Notes: generated by a model not told the origin, from the sequence alone. Positions 24,536 to 33,858 are shown, numbered from the stretch's first letter. The stretch: 36,135 nucleotides of DNA from an uncultured Bacteroidota bacterium (GCA_902560065.1 CACEKG010000011.1:1-36135), one strand, 5' to 3'. A program made the numbers and translations.

Positions 24536-25840
24536 ATGGACATAACTTTTATTACGATTATTTCAAGTGTAGTAGTTTTTTTAATTATTACTTTATTATT
24601 AGTTGGTGCATTATTAGGAGTTAAGGCTAAACTTTTGCCTTCCGGACCAGTCTCTTTGACAATTAATGGTGAAGAAAAAGTTGAAGTTTCATCCGGAGGT
24701 ACCTTATTAAGCACTCTTGGAGATAATAAAATTTTCTTGCCTTCAGCATGTGGTGGTGGAGGAACTTGTATTCAATGTAGGTGCCAAATTATAGAAGGAG
24801 GTGGAGAACTTCTTCCTACCGAAGAACCTCACTTTTCTAGAAAAGAAGTGTCTGAGGGTTGGAGACTTGGCTGTCAAGTTAAGGTTAAAGAGGACATGGT
24901 GATTAAAGTTCCTGAGGAAGTTTTTGGTATCAAAAAGTGGGAAGCAAAAGTTTTAAGAAATTGGAATGTAGCTTCATTTATTAAGGAGTTTGTGGTTGAA
25001 ATTCCAGAAGAAATGGATTACAAAGCAGGAGGCTATATACAAATTGAGATTCCGAAATGTGAAATTGATTATCAAAATATTGATATTTCAGCCCATCCTG
25101 ATGAACACCCAAAAGATGCTCAAAAATTTAAGTTAGAATGGGATAAATTTAATTTATGGAATTTAAATATGAAGAATTCTGAAACAGTTGAAAGGGCATA
25201 TTCTATGGCATCTTATCCTGCGGAAGGTAAAGAAATTATGCTTAATGTCCGAATTGCAACCCCTCCTTGGGATAAAAATAAAAATGATTGGATGACTGTA
25301 AATCCTGGAATTGCATCATCTTATATTTTTTCCAAAAAAGCGGGGGATTCCGTAACTATATCTGGACCCTATGGAGAGTTTTTTATTAATGAATCTGATT
25401 CAGAAATGTTGTATGTAGGAGGTGGGGCTGGAATGGCACCCATGAGATCACATTTATATCATTTGTTTAGAACTTTAAAAACTGGAAGAACTGTAACTTT
25501 CTGGTATGGAGGTAGATCGAAAAGAGAACTTTTTTATATTGATCATTTCAAAGCTTTAGAAAAAGATTATAAAAATTTTAAATTTTATATTGCTCTTTCT
25601 GAGCCACTTGAGGAAGATAATTGGAAAGAAAAAAAATCTCTTGATGATAAAGAAGGTGATGGGTTTACAGGTTTTGTTCACCAAGTAGTAATTGATCATT
25701 ATCTTAATTATCATGAATCACCTGAAGATATTGAAGTGTATTTTTGCGGACCTCCACTTATGAATCAAGCTGTAGAAAAAATGGCAGATGATTTTGGAAT
25801 TCCTCCTGAAAATGTAAGATATGATGACTTTGGAGGATAA
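24536..25840 (+). CDS. nqrF: Na+-NQR subunit F (NADH-oxidising)
   Basis: The electron entry subunit: an N-terminal membrane anchor (residues 4-28), a 2Fe-2S ferredoxin domain, then FAD- and NADH-binding domains. Cluster ligands are Cys72, Cys78, Cys81 and Cys113, in ACGGGGTCIQC and RLGCQV. FAD is bound around RAYSMASYP, and NADH near GGGAGMAPMRSH with CGPPLMNQAV at the C-terminus. The 434-residue length is slightly above Vibrio NqrF, as is common in this phylum. apbE follows after 54 bp, so the whole group probably forms one operon. Confidence 0.96.
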   Translation: MDITFITIISSVVVFLIITLLLVGALLGVKAKLLPSGPVSLTINGEEKVEVSSGGTLLSTLGDNKIFLPSACGGGGTCIQCRCQIIEGGGELLPTEEPHFSRKEVSEGWRLGCQVKVKEDMVIKVPEEVFGIKKWEAKVLRNWNVASFIKEFVVEIPEEMDYKAGGYIQIEIPKCEIDYQNIDISAHPDEHPKDAQKFKLEWDKFNLWNLNMKNSETVERAYSMASYPAEGKEIMLNVRIATPPWDKNKNDWMTVNPGIASSYIFSKKAGDSVTISGPYGEFFINESDSEMLYVGGGAGMAPMRSHLYHLFRTLKTGRTVTFWYGGRSKRELFYIDHFKALEKDYKNFKFYIALSEPLEEDNWKEKKSLDDKEGDGFTGFVHQVVIDHYLNYHESPEDIEVYFCGPPLMNQAVEKMADDFGIPPENVRYDDFGG

Positions 25841-25894
25841 CGTGTAAAAGCTTTTTATAAAGTTTAAAAATCATTTCTGCATTTTGTTTTTATT

Positions 25895-26893
25895 ATGAAA
25901 TTTTTTTTAAGTTTTTTTATTTTATTTATAGCATTTATTTTTTCTTGTAGCAAACCTGCAAATAAAAAAATAATTAGTGGTTATTCATTTGGCACTTCAT
26001 TTTCCATTCAATTTGAGAAAGATAATGATGAGAATATTATTAAAAACAAAATTGATTCACTTTTTAAAATTGTAAATAATTCTTTTTCGACTTATATTTC
26101 GGATTCTGATATTTCAAAAATTAATCGTGGAGATTCTTTACTAGCGGTTGATGATCACTTCAAAAAAGTTTTTCTCAAATCTTACGAAATTTGGGAATTA
26201 TCTCAAGGTTTTTTTGATCCTACAGTTGGGTCTTTAGTTAATGCATATGGTTTTGGCCCTGAAAAAAAAATTAAAAACTTTTCAAAAAAACAATTAGATA
26301 GCTTAATTGAATTAACAGGGTTTTCAAAAGTTTCTTTAACCTCAAAAGGCACTATAAAAAAAAAGTATCCAAATATATATATAGATTTTAATGCTATTGG
26401 AAAAGGATACATAGTTGATCTTATTTCAGAGTTATTAATTTCTTATGATATAAAAAATTTTCTTATAGAAATTGGTGGTGAAATAATTGCTAAAGGAAAA
26501 AATCCAAATTCAGGAAATTTTTGGAAAGTTGCCATTGATAATCCCAGTAAGAAAAATAATAGAAAATTTATAAAAACTATATTTTTAAAAAACAAGGCTC
26601 TTGCAACTTCAGGAAATTATAGAAAGTATAGTATTGATTCACTAACTGGAAAAAAATATGTTCACATAATTAATCCAAAAAACGGAAAATCATTTCAATC
26701 AAAAATTTTGAGTGTCTCAGTATTAGCTTCTGATTGTATGACAGCTGATGCTTGGGCTACTGCATTAATGGTTATGCCTTTTCAACTTTCTAAAAGTATT
26801 ATTGAATCAATTGAAGGCATTGATGCATATTGGATTTTATCAAATCAAAAAGGATATAATGAAATTTTTTCTTCCAACTGGCCTGATTCTTAA
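25895..26893 (+). CDS. apbE: FAD:protein FMN transferase, lipoprotein
   Basis: ApbE splits FAD and attaches FMN to Thr in DxxSGAT motifs, here presumably those of NqrB and NqrC. The 332 residues begin with a lipoprotein signal ending FIFSC, so Cys18 is the likely lipidated residue and the enzyme is exported. Family motifs are SGYSFGTSFSIQF, FDPTVGSLVNAYGFGP, IDFNAIGKGYIVDLI (flavin pocket), IEIGGEIIAKGKNP, and SVLASDCMTADAWATAL, the Mg2+-binding end. Its stop codon overlaps that of the convergent methyltransferase. Confidence 0.94.
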   Translation: MKFFLSFFILFIAFIFSCSKPANKKIISGYSFGTSFSIQFEKDNDENIIKNKIDSLFKIVNNSFSTYISDSDISKINRGDSLLAVDDHFKKVFLKSYEIWELSQGFFDPTVGSLVNAYGFGPEKKIKNFSKKQLDSLIELTGFSKVSLTSKGTIKKKYPNIYIDFNAIGKGYIVDLISELLISYDIKNFLIEIGGEIIAKGKNPNSGNFWKVAIDNPSKKNNRKFIKTIFLKNKALATSGNYRKYSIDSLTGKKYVHIINPKNGKSFQSKILSVSVLASDCMTADAWATALMVMPFQLSKSIIESIEGIDAYWILSNQKGYNEIFSSNWPDS

Positions 26894-27648
26894 CTTTTAA
26901 TTACAAATGGGATTTTTTCATACTTAGGTAAACAGTATTCTTTAATTTCTTTTTCAGACAAAGTTTTTTGCACATCTATTTTTTTTACCTTAAAACCCAC
27001 AGATTTTAATCTATCATAATAATCTTTACCATATTTTCTAACATGATCATATTGACCAAAAAGTTCAGATTTTTTTTTAGGATCAATAATTGTTTTATCT
27101 TCAAAAGTTATAGATAAACTTTCGTCTATTGGAACTTGTAGAATGCCTATTCCATTTTTTTTTAAAACCCTATAAATTTCTTCCATTGCCTTAAAATCAT
27201 TATCTATGTGTTCTAATACATGATTACAAATAATCAAATCAAACTCAAAATTTTTAAAAGGAAGTTTACATATGTCAGCTTTTATATCTGCTAATGGTGA
27301 GTTTAAATCACAGGTTATATAATTCCAGTTCTTAATTGATTTAAATTTCTTATAAAAAGGTTGTTCAGGTGCAAAATGTAAAACTTTTAATTTATCATTA
27401 AAGAATGTTGTATTTCTTTTTAGAAAAAGCCATAACAACCTATGTCTTTCAAGGGATAGTGTTCCAGGGCACAATGCATTTTTTCTAATATTTTTTCCAT
27501 AACCATATGGTAAAAATTTTCTGTATTTAGAATTATCTATTGGATCTATGTATTTTGATCCTTTAAAATATATTTTCAGTATTGGCCTTAAAAATATACT
27601 TATTCTTATAAGAAATTTTCTGGGAATTAAATTTAAAATAAAATTCAT
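26890..27648 (-). CDS. Class I SAM-dependent methyltransferase, unknown substrate
   Basis: A 252-residue methyltransferase. Motif I is the variant VLHFAPEQPF at about residues 90-98 rather than GxGxG; then come the acidic ITCDLNSPLADIKADI, the post-motif DLIICNHVLEHIDND, and VLKKNGIGILQVP. This set marks the 'LHFAPE' group seen near surface sugar or lipid genes. No such genes are adjacent, so the substrate is unknown. The first ~30 residues are hydrophobic/basic, and a weak membrane association is possible. Its ATG overlaps the map stop by 4 bp, so translation is probably coupled. Confidence 0.78.
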   Translation of the reverse strand: MNFILNLIPRKFLIRISIFLRPILKIYFKGSKYIDPIDNSKYRKFLPYGYGKNIRKNALCPGTLSLERHRLLWLFLKRNTTFFNDKLKVLHFAPEQPFYKKFKSIKNWNYITCDLNSPLADIKADICKLPFKNFEFDLIICNHVLEHIDNDFKAMEEIYRVLKKNGIGILQVPIDESLSITFEDKTIIDPKKKSELFGQYDHVRKYGKDYYDRLKSVGFKVKKIDVQKTLSEKEIKEYCLPKYEKIPFVIKS

Positions 27649-28463
27649 AATGATGTTATTTCAAACTTTTCTTCTTCATCAGACGATATACCTAATTCAT
27701 CATAAATATATTTAAAAGTTGAAAGAAGTTTAGGCATACCATCTATTATTGCAATATTGTGTTCAAAATGAGCACTTGGCATTCCATCTGATGTTAAAAT
27801 TGTCCATCCATCATTTAATTGTTTAATTTTATGAGACCCCATATTAATCATGGGTTCAATAGCAATTACCATTCCTTCTTGAATTTTTTTTCCTTTTCCT
27901 TTTTTGCCATAATTAGGAACTTCTGGGCCCTCATGCATTGTTTTTCCCAGCCCATGTCCAACAAGCTCCCTTACAATTCCATACCCTTCTTTTTCATTAT
28001 ATTTTTGAATTGCAAAACCTATGTCACCAATTCTATTACCAATTTTAAATTCAGAGATTCCTTTATATAATGATTCTTTTGAAATTTTTAATAATTTTTT
28101 TATTTCAGGTTTTACTTCACCTACTTCAAATGTGTAGGCATGATCTCCATAAAATCCATTATATAAAACACCGCAATCAATCGATAATATGTCTCCATTT
28201 CTAAGAGGTTCTTTATTAGGAATACCATGAACAACTTGAGAGTTTGGACTAACACATAATGTGTTTGGAAAATCATATAAACCTAAAAATCCAGGTTTTG
28301 CTCCATGATCTCTTATAAAACTTTCTGCTAATTCATCAAGTATTAGTGAATTTATGCCTGGTTTAATTTCACTGGCTAACATTCCTAAAGTTTTTGAAAC
28401 TATTTGAGCACTTTTTCTAATTAATTCTATTTCGTCAGAATTTTTAAGTATAATTTTAGACAT
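27645..28463 (-). CDS. map: Methionine aminopeptidase, type I
   Basis: Removes the initiator Met from new proteins. The metal ligands are all visible: Asp96 (SIDCGV), Asp107 (YGDHAYT), His170 (LVGHGLG), Glu203 (AIEPM) and Glu234 (FEHNI), with the substrate His79 in VVHGIP. Length 272 is normal for the type I bacterial enzyme; there is no N-terminal zinc extension. It lies 25 bp behind gpmI and overlaps the methyltransferase gene, so the three form a minus-strand operon. Confidence 0.96.
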   Translation of the reverse strand: MSKIILKNSDEIELIRKSAQIVSKTLGMLASEIKPGINSLILDELAESFIRDHGAKPGFLGLYDFPNTLCVSPNSQVVHGIPNKEPLRNGDILSIDCGVLYNGFYGDHAYTFEVGEVKPEIKKLLKISKESLYKGISEFKIGNRIGDIGFAIQKYNEKEGYGIVRELVGHGLGKTMHEGPEVPNYGKKGKGKKIQEGMVIAIEPMINMGSHKIKQLNDGWTILTSDGMPSAHFEHNIAIIDGMPKLLSTFKYIYDELGISSDEEEKFEITSL

Positions 28464-28488
28464 TTTCTTTATAATAAGTAGTTTGAAC

Positions 28489-30009
28489 TTAAATTATCAA
28501 AGATTTTCTATTCATAGATTTTGGAATATCTATATTCATTAAATTTAAAATTGTAGGTGCAATATCACTTAAAATACCAGCTTTAATTTTATTTTTTTTA
28601 GAATCGACTAAAATAATGGGCACAGGATTAGTAGTATGAGCTGTATTAGGACTACCATCATTATTAATCATTGTTTCACAGTTTCCATGATCTGCAATTA
28701 TTAATATAAAATAATCTTTAGTAAGCGCTTTTTCTACTATTTTTCCTAAACAATTGTCAACGGTTTCACATGCCTTTATTGCTGCCTTCAAATTCCCTGT
28801 ATGACCAACCATATCAGGATTAGCAAAATTAATACAAATAAAATCAGGCGTATTTTTTTCAATTTCATTTATTGTTTTATCCATTACTTCAAAAGCGCTC
28901 ATTTCAGGCTGAACATCATAGGTAGATACTTTTGGAGAAGGACATAAGATTCTTTTTTCTCCTATATAAGGCTCTTCTTTTCCTCCATTGAAAAAATAAG
29001 TTACATGTGGATATTTTTCGGTTTCTGCAATCCTAAGTTGAGTTTTATTCGATTTTGAAAGAATTTCTCCTAATGTTTCTTCCAGATTTTCTTTATCAAA
29101 AAGAACCTTAATATTTTTAAATTTTTCATTATAATTAGTGAGAGTTACAAAATATGTATCAATAGGATTCATATTATAATCATTTATTTTATTTTGACTT
29201 AGAACCTCTGAAAGCTCTCTAGCTCTATCAGATCTGAAGTTGAAAAAAATTATGACATCATCTTTTTTAATTTTTCCAATTGGTTCACCATATTTATTAG
29301 ATTTATAATGAGGTTCAATAAATTCATCCGTAATTCCTTTTTTATAACTCTTTAAAATACTTTCATTTAAATCTTTAGATTTAATTCCTTTACCATTAAT
29401 TAAAAGATCATATGATTTTTTTATTCTTTCCCATCTTTTATCTCTGTCCATCGCATAAAACCTGCCAATTACTGATGCTATAATAGCACCATATTTTTTA
29501 AACTTTTTATTGGCATACTTAATAAAATTTATTCCAGACATAGGGTCAACATCTCTGCCATCGGTAATAGCATGTATAAAAAGGTTTTTAAGATTATATT
29601 TTGAGCTTACTCTCAACAATTCCTCAAGATGAGAAATGTGTGAGTGAACACCTCCGTCAGAAAGTAAACCAATAAAATGAATTGGTTTTTTGTTTTTTTT
29701 TGCAAAATTTATACTTTCAATTAAAGTTTTGTTTTTAGCGAATTCATTATTTTTAATTGAAAGATTTATTTTAGCTAAATCTTGATGTACAATTCTTCCA
29801 GCACCAATATTCATGTGGCCCACCTCACTATTTCCCATTTGACCTTTAGGTAGACCAACATACTCTCCATCAGTTCTAAGAGTATTGTGACTATAGTTTT
29901 TTAAAAGTTTATCAAAATTTGGAGTTCTTGCTAATTCAATTGCAGAATCATTAGGATCTTTTCCAATTCCCCATCCATCTAAAATCATTAATATCCCTTT
30001 TTTTGACAT
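28489..30009 (-). CDS. gpmI: 2,3-bisphosphoglycerate-independent phosphoglycerate mutase
   Basis: Interconverts 3- and 2-phosphoglycerate in glycolysis. The 506-residue enzyme belongs to the alkaline-phosphatase superfamily: metal Asp11 is in LMILDGWGIG, the phosphoserine nucleophile is Ser61 in MGNSEVGHMNIGAGR, DGRDVDPMSG and VIGRFYAMDRDKRW follow, and metal ligands lie in NFANPDMVGHTGN and IIADHGNCE. The C-terminal HTTNPVPIILV is typical. Length matches the family. It leads the map-methyltransferase group and is divergent from rsgA. Confidence 0.96.
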   Translation of the reverse strand: MSKKGILMILDGWGIGKDPNDSAIELARTPNFDKLLKNYSHNTLRTDGEYVGLPKGQMGNSEVGHMNIGAGRIVHQDLAKINLSIKNNEFAKNKTLIESINFAKKNKKPIHFIGLLSDGGVHSHISHLEELLRVSSKYNLKNLFIHAITDGRDVDPMSGINFIKYANKKFKKYGAIIASVIGRFYAMDRDKRWERIKKSYDLLINGKGIKSKDLNESILKSYKKGITDEFIEPHYKSNKYGEPIGKIKKDDVIIFFNFRSDRARELSEVLSQNKINDYNMNPIDTYFVTLTNYNEKFKNIKVLFDKENLEETLGEILSKSNKTQLRIAETEKYPHVTYFFNGGKEEPYIGEKRILCPSPKVSTYDVQPEMSAFEVMDKTINEIEKNTPDFICINFANPDMVGHTGNLKAAIKACETVDNCLGKIVEKALTKDYFILIIADHGNCETMINNDGSPNTAHTTNPVPIILVDSKKNKIKAGILSDIAPTILNLMNIDIPKSMNRKSLII

Positions 30010-30057
30010 TATTTTTTTTATAAAGATACAAATTCGGAAAATGGTTAATAATAATGA

Positions 30058-30088
30058 TTTGGTAAAAAAAATTCTAAATCTTACTTTG
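30058..30088 (+). promoter_or_regulatory. Possible promoter of rsgA
   Basis: TTTG (30058-30061), then 20 bp, then TACTTTG (30082-30088), which is one base short of TAnnTTTG. If used, transcription would start at about the ATG (30096), giving a leaderless mRNA. Tentative. Confidence 0.35.
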
Positions 30089-30095
30089 CAATAAA

Positions 30096-31028
30096 ATGTT
30101 GAAAAAAGGAATTATTTATAAGTCAACAGGAATTTGGCATCTAGTTAAATCTGGCAATATATTTTATAAATGTAGAATTAAAGGGAAACTTCGACTTCAC
30201 AATTCCAAGAGCACTAGTCCAGTTGTGGTAGGAGATAGAGTTAGTTTTATATTAGATATTGAAAATAATAGTCAAGGAATTATAATTGAAGTACAAAAAA
30301 GAAGAAATCATATTATTAGAAAATCAGTAAAATTATCTAAACAATTTCAGGTAATCGCATCAAATATTGATCAAATTTATTTAATAATTACTTTAAATTA
30401 TCCCACTACCTTTACTCAATTTATTGATAGAATATTGGTTACAGCTGAAGCATATAAAATTCCATTAAATCTTGTTTTTAATAAAATGGATATATATTCA
30501 TCATCAGAAAAAAATGAAATAAAAAAATTAAAAAATATATATGAATTAATAGGTTATAAATGTTATAAAATTTCAGCTTTAAGTAAAGACTCTGTAAATA
30601 AAGTTTCAAAATCAATGAAGAATAAAGTAAATATGATTATAGGTCATAGTGGTGTTGGAAAGTCAACTTTAATTAATACAATTTCTCCTAATCTAATGAT
30701 TAAAACATCTAATATTTCTGATTTGCACAAACAGGGACAACATACAACAACGTATTCAGAAATGTTTGATTTAAGTGATAAAATTAAAATAATAGATACT
30801 CCAGGAATTAAAGGTTTTGGATTAGTTGATATGGATTCTAATGAAATTAAAAATTATTTTCCAGAATTTAAAAATTTAAATGGAAATTGCAAGTACAATA
30901 ATTGCTTACATCTAAATGAACCTAATTGTGCAGTTATAAATGCTTTAAATCTAAATAAAATTTCAGAGTCAAGATATAAAAGTTATTTAAATTTGATTGA
31001 TGAAAATTCTACTTATAGAATTAAATAA
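30096..31028 (+). CDS. rsgA: Ribosome small-subunit-dependent GTPase A
   Basis: RsgA (YjeQ) checks late 30S subunit maturation and hydrolyses GTP there. The circularly permuted GTPase order is plain: G4 NKMD at 129-132, G5 ISA near 160, G1 GHSGVGKST at 183-191, then QHTTTYSEM (G2) and DTPG at 234-237 (G3). An N-terminal OB fold (GIWHLVKSG...VVGDRV) precedes it, and a zinc site of Cys265, Cys270, His272 and Cys278 follows. At 310 residues it is normal. The stop is directly next to the dtd start, and rsmG elsewhere in the window acts on the same ribosomal subunit. Confidence 0.96.
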   Translation: MLKKGIIYKSTGIWHLVKSGNIFYKCRIKGKLRLHNSKSTSPVVVGDRVSFILDIENNSQGIIIEVQKRRNHIIRKSVKLSKQFQVIASNIDQIYLIITLNYPTTFTQFIDRILVTAEAYKIPLNLVFNKMDIYSSSEKNEIKKLKNIYELIGYKCYKISALSKDSVNKVSKSMKNKVNMIIGHSGVGKSTLINTISPNLMIKTSNISDLHKQGQHTTTYSEMFDLSDKIKIIDTPGIKGFGLVDMDSNEIKNYFPEFKNLNGNCKYNNCLHLNEPNCAVINALNLNKISESRYKSYLNLIDENSTYRIK

Positions 31029-31481
31029 ATGAAAGCAGTAATTCAAAGAGTTAAAAAGGCTAAAGTTTTAATAAATAATCTTGAAGAAAGAAAAATTGAT
31101 TTTGGTCTTGTCGTTTTATTGGGAATTGGAAATAGTGATAATGAAGAAGATGCTGATTGGCTGTTAAATAAAGTTTTAAATATGCGAATATTTAACGATG
31201 AAAAAGATATTATGAATTTATCATTAATAGACACGAATGGATCAATTATGATTATAAGTCAATTTACTTTAATGGCCTTTACCAAAAAAGGAAATAGACC
31301 TTCTTACATTAATGCAGCAAATCATAAACATGCAGTTCCTTTATATAATTATTTTATAAGAAAAACTTCTAATTTTATTAACACACCAATAGTAACAGGT
31401 GAATTTGGGGCAAACATGTTAGTTAGTATTGAAAATGATGGGCCTGTTACGATTGTAATAGATTCGAAAAATAAAGAGTAA
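31029..31481 (+). CDS. dtd: D-aminoacyl-tRNA deacylase
   Basis: Dtd removes D-amino acids wrongly loaded on tRNA, such as D-Tyr-tRNA. The 150 residues start MKAVIQRVKKAKVLIN and carry the two signature motifs: SQFTLMA near residues 77-83, and the C-terminal GANMLVSIENDGPVTIVID with its cis-Pro cross-subunit motif GPVT. Length is the family norm. It is co-transcribed with rsgA, with no bases between them, and ends 2 bp from the convergent murB stop. Confidence 0.95.
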   Translation: MKAVIQRVKKAKVLINNLEERKIDFGLVVLLGIGNSDNEEDADWLLNKVLNMRIFNDEKDIMNLSLIDTNGSIMIISQFTLMAFTKKGNRPSYINAANHKHAVPLYNYFIRKTSNFINTPIVTGEFGANMLVSIENDGPVTIVIDSKNKE

Positions 31482-31483
31482 AA

Positions 31484-32491
31484 TTAAAATATGTTAACTT
31501 CATTTTCTAAGTTAATATCAAAATTTATTTTTACATCATTTTGAATTTTTTTGGCAACTTTCAAAATATCTATTCCTTTTGCATTTCCATTATTAATTAA
31601 GACTAAAGCTTGTTTTTTATATACACCAACATTTCCAAAATTTAGACCTTTGTATCCAAGTTTTTCTATTAACCATCCTGCTGATATTTTAATTTTATTG
31701 TTTTCAGATTTATAACCTAAAATATCGTTAAACTTATTTTTTAAATTTTCATAATGATTTAAGTCAATTATAGGATTTTTAAAAAAACTACCAGCGTTTC
31801 CAACTTTAGATATATCTGGTAATTTTGATTTTCTTATTTTAATAATTGCTTCAGAAATATTTTGAATTGACTTTTTTTTGTTTTTTAAATGTTCTTTAAC
31901 TTTTCCGTAACTAATATTATAATTATGAGGCTCTTTGCTAAGTTTTAAGAAAACTTTCATAATTACATAATTATTTTTTTCTTTAGTTTTAAAAATTGAA
32001 CTTCTATATTCAAATTCACAATCCTCAACATAAAATTTTTTAATTTGTTTAGTTTTGATATTTAGTGCTTCACAACAATAGAAAACATCTTTTAATTCAA
32101 CACCATAAGCACCAATGTTTTGAATTGGTGCAGCACCAACGTAACCTGGTATTAATGATAAATTTTCAATTCCCCCAAAATTGTTTTTAATTGCCCATAA
32201 AACTATATCATGCCAATTTTCACCTGCACTAATTTCAACAATTACATCTTTAATAGATTCATTTGTAATTGAAATTCCTTTATTGGCTATATGAATTGTA
32301 AGACCATCAAAATTATTAGTAAAAAGTATGTTACTTCCACCTCCTAATATTCTGTAATCTCTATAATTATTATTTTCTAATGCTTTTTTGAGTTCATTAA
32401 AATTTTTTATAGAAACAAACCCTTTTGAAATAACATCGATTTTAAAAGTATTTAATGTTTTGAGTGAAACATTTTTATTTATTGAAAGCAT
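31484..32491 (-). CDS. murB: UDP-N-acetylenolpyruvoylglucosamine reductase
   Basis: MurB makes UDP-MurNAc for peptidoglycan in the cytosol using FAD and NADPH. The 335 residues show the FAD-binding RILGGGSNILFTN (residues 47-60), GIENLSLIPGYVGAAPIQNIGAYG (107-130), catalytic-side Arg163 in FEYRSSIFK, proton-donor Ser235 in GNAGSFFKNP, and a final Glu in LENEVNIF. The YRSS/loop arrangement is the E. coli-like type I. It follows an aminotransferase gene with a 23-bp gap on the same strand. Confidence 0.95.
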   Translation of the reverse strand: MLSINKNVSLKTLNTFKIDVISKGFVSIKNFNELKKALENNNYRDYRILGGGSNILFTNNFDGLTIHIANKGISITNESIKDVIVEISAGENWHDIVLWAIKNNFGGIENLSLIPGYVGAAPIQNIGAYGVELKDVFYCCEALNIKTKQIKKFYVEDCEFEYRSSIFKTKEKNNYVIMKVFLKLSKEPHNYNISYGKVKEHLKNKKKSIQNISEAIIKIRKSKLPDISKVGNAGSFFKNPIIDLNHYENLKNKFNDILGYKSENNKIKISAGWLIEKLGYKGLNFGNVGVYKKQALVLINNGNAKGIDILKVAKKIQNDVKINFDINLENEVNIF

Positions 32492-32514
32492 AATTTCAAT
32501 ATAATAAACTCTAT

Positions 32515-33705
32515 TTAATTTTGATAAACTTTTAAAGCTTTTTCTAAAATTTGAGTAGCTCTAATTAATTTTGAGGGTTTTAAAATAAAAGCAAATCTAA
32601 CTTTATCAATACCATAACCTGGAGTTGAATAAAAACCTTGAGCAGGAGCTAACATAATTGTTTGATTAGAATCATTAAAATCTTCAAGTAAAAATTTACA
32701 GAAATTTTCTGCATTCTTTACTGGTAATTTAACTATACAATAAAAAGCACCCATAGGTTCAGTTACTGAAACTCCATCTATTTTTTTTAAATTATCAATT
32801 AGGACTTTGCGACGATTAGAGTATTTTTTTAAAACTTCCAACATATAACTTTTAGGTGCTTGAAGAGCTGCTTCACTAGCTATTAAGGCATAAGTAGGAG
32901 GAGAGAGCCTTAGTTGAGCAAATTTTAAAATGTTATTTATGACAGATTTGTTTTTTGATATAATACATCCAACTCTAGCTCCACAGAGACTATATCTTTT
33001 TGAAACTGAATCAATCATAATAGAAATAGATTTATATTTTGAGTTTCTTAAAACAGAATAATGTTTTATGTTGCCATAAATAAACTCTCTATATACTTCA
33101 TCAACAATTATGAAAATATCATTTTTCAATGCAATTTCACAAAGAGAGTTAATATCTTTTTCACTATAAACATGTCCTGTTGGATTACTTGGATTACAAA
33201 TAAGTATTGCTTTAGTTTTACTGTTTATTTTTGAAATGATTTTATTCAAAGAGGGAATTTCAAAACTTTCCTCTTTATCAGATATAATAGGTATTACTTT
33301 TACACTTGAAGCAGCAGCAAATCCATTATAATTAGCATAAAATGGTTCAGGAATGATTATTTCATCATTTGCGTCACAAATAACATTTAAACAAAAAGTT
33401 AGGGCTTCACTTGCTCCAGTTGTAATTACAATTTGATCAGGATTTAATTTAATATCATGACTATTATAATATTTGCAAAGACTTTTTCTATATGAGAGAG
33501 GTCCTTGAGATGGGCCATAAGGAAGTAATTTTAATTTAGATTTTGTCACAGCATTCAATGCTTCTAATGGAGCATCAATATCAGGTTGACCAATATTTAA
33601 ATGTAATATATTAACTCCTTTCGATTTTGCTTTTTCTGCATAAGTTGCCAATTTCCTAATTGGTGAAAAAGGCAATTTTACTCCTTTATTTGATAGTTTA
33701 GGCAT
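32515..33705 (-). CDS. Class I aminotransferase, PLP-dependent
   Basis: A 396-residue fold-type I aminotransferase. NIGQPDIDAP (37-46), PYGPSQGPLSYR, TTGASEAL, PEPFYANY, NPSNPTGHVYS (171-181), VDEVYREFIY with Asp202 and Tyr205, and SVSKRYSLCGARVGC with Lys236 are all present. It is a different subgroup from the two other class I aminotransferases in this window. Its substrate cannot be read; aspartate, aromatic or methionine-salvage keto acids are all possible. It precedes murB and is divergent from valS, and a long A/T-rich tract lies upstream. Confidence 0.86.
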   Translation of the reverse strand: MPKLSNKGVKLPFSPIRKLATYAEKAKSKGVNILHLNIGQPDIDAPLEALNAVTKSKLKLLPYGPSQGPLSYRKSLCKYYNSHDIKLNPDQIVITTGASEALTFCLNVICDANDEIIIPEPFYANYNGFAAASSVKVIPIISDKEESFEIPSLNKIISKINSKTKAILICNPSNPTGHVYSEKDINSLCEIALKNDIFIIVDEVYREFIYGNIKHYSVLRNSKYKSISIMIDSVSKRYSLCGARVGCIISKNKSVINNILKFAQLRLSPPTYALIASEAALQAPKSYMLEVLKKYSNRRKVLIDNLKKIDGVSVTEPMGAFYCIVKLPVKNAENFCKFLLEDFNDSNQTIMLAPAQGFYSTPGYGIDKVRFAFILKPSKLIRATQILEKALKVYQN

Positions 33706-33825
33706 TAAAAAAAATTAAGTTGCAAAAATGGTTATTTTTTTAATCACTCTCTAAAAAAAAATTAAAAAAAAATATTTTATTTTTTTGAGATATAGTAAAA
33801 AGTAGGTTATGACATCTGATATTAC

Positions 33826-33833
33826 TACTTTTG
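33826..33833 (+). promoter_or_regulatory. Possible -7 element for valS
   Basis: TACTTTTG fits TAnnTTTG, 25 bp before the valS ATG. There is no good -33 partner, only A/T-rich sequence. The 153-bp gap between the divergent genes holds nothing else that I can support. Confidence 0.35.
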
Positions 33834-33858
33834 TTTGGGGTAATAATTTACTTAATTT

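Noticed and set aside
25845-25870. Palindromic AAAAGCTTTT region between nqrF and apbE as a terminator
   Set aside because: The stem is too short and no T-run follows it; apbE is more likely in the same transcript.
27819-28070. Plus-strand open frame inside map, rich in Phe
   Set aside because: It is the antisense of a conserved metallopeptidase; the Phe content comes from Glu/Lys-rich AT-biased codons on the other strand.
33740-33790. Long A and T runs upstream of valS as a repeat or CRISPR-like element
   Set aside because: They are homopolymer-rich intergenic sequence without spaced repeats.
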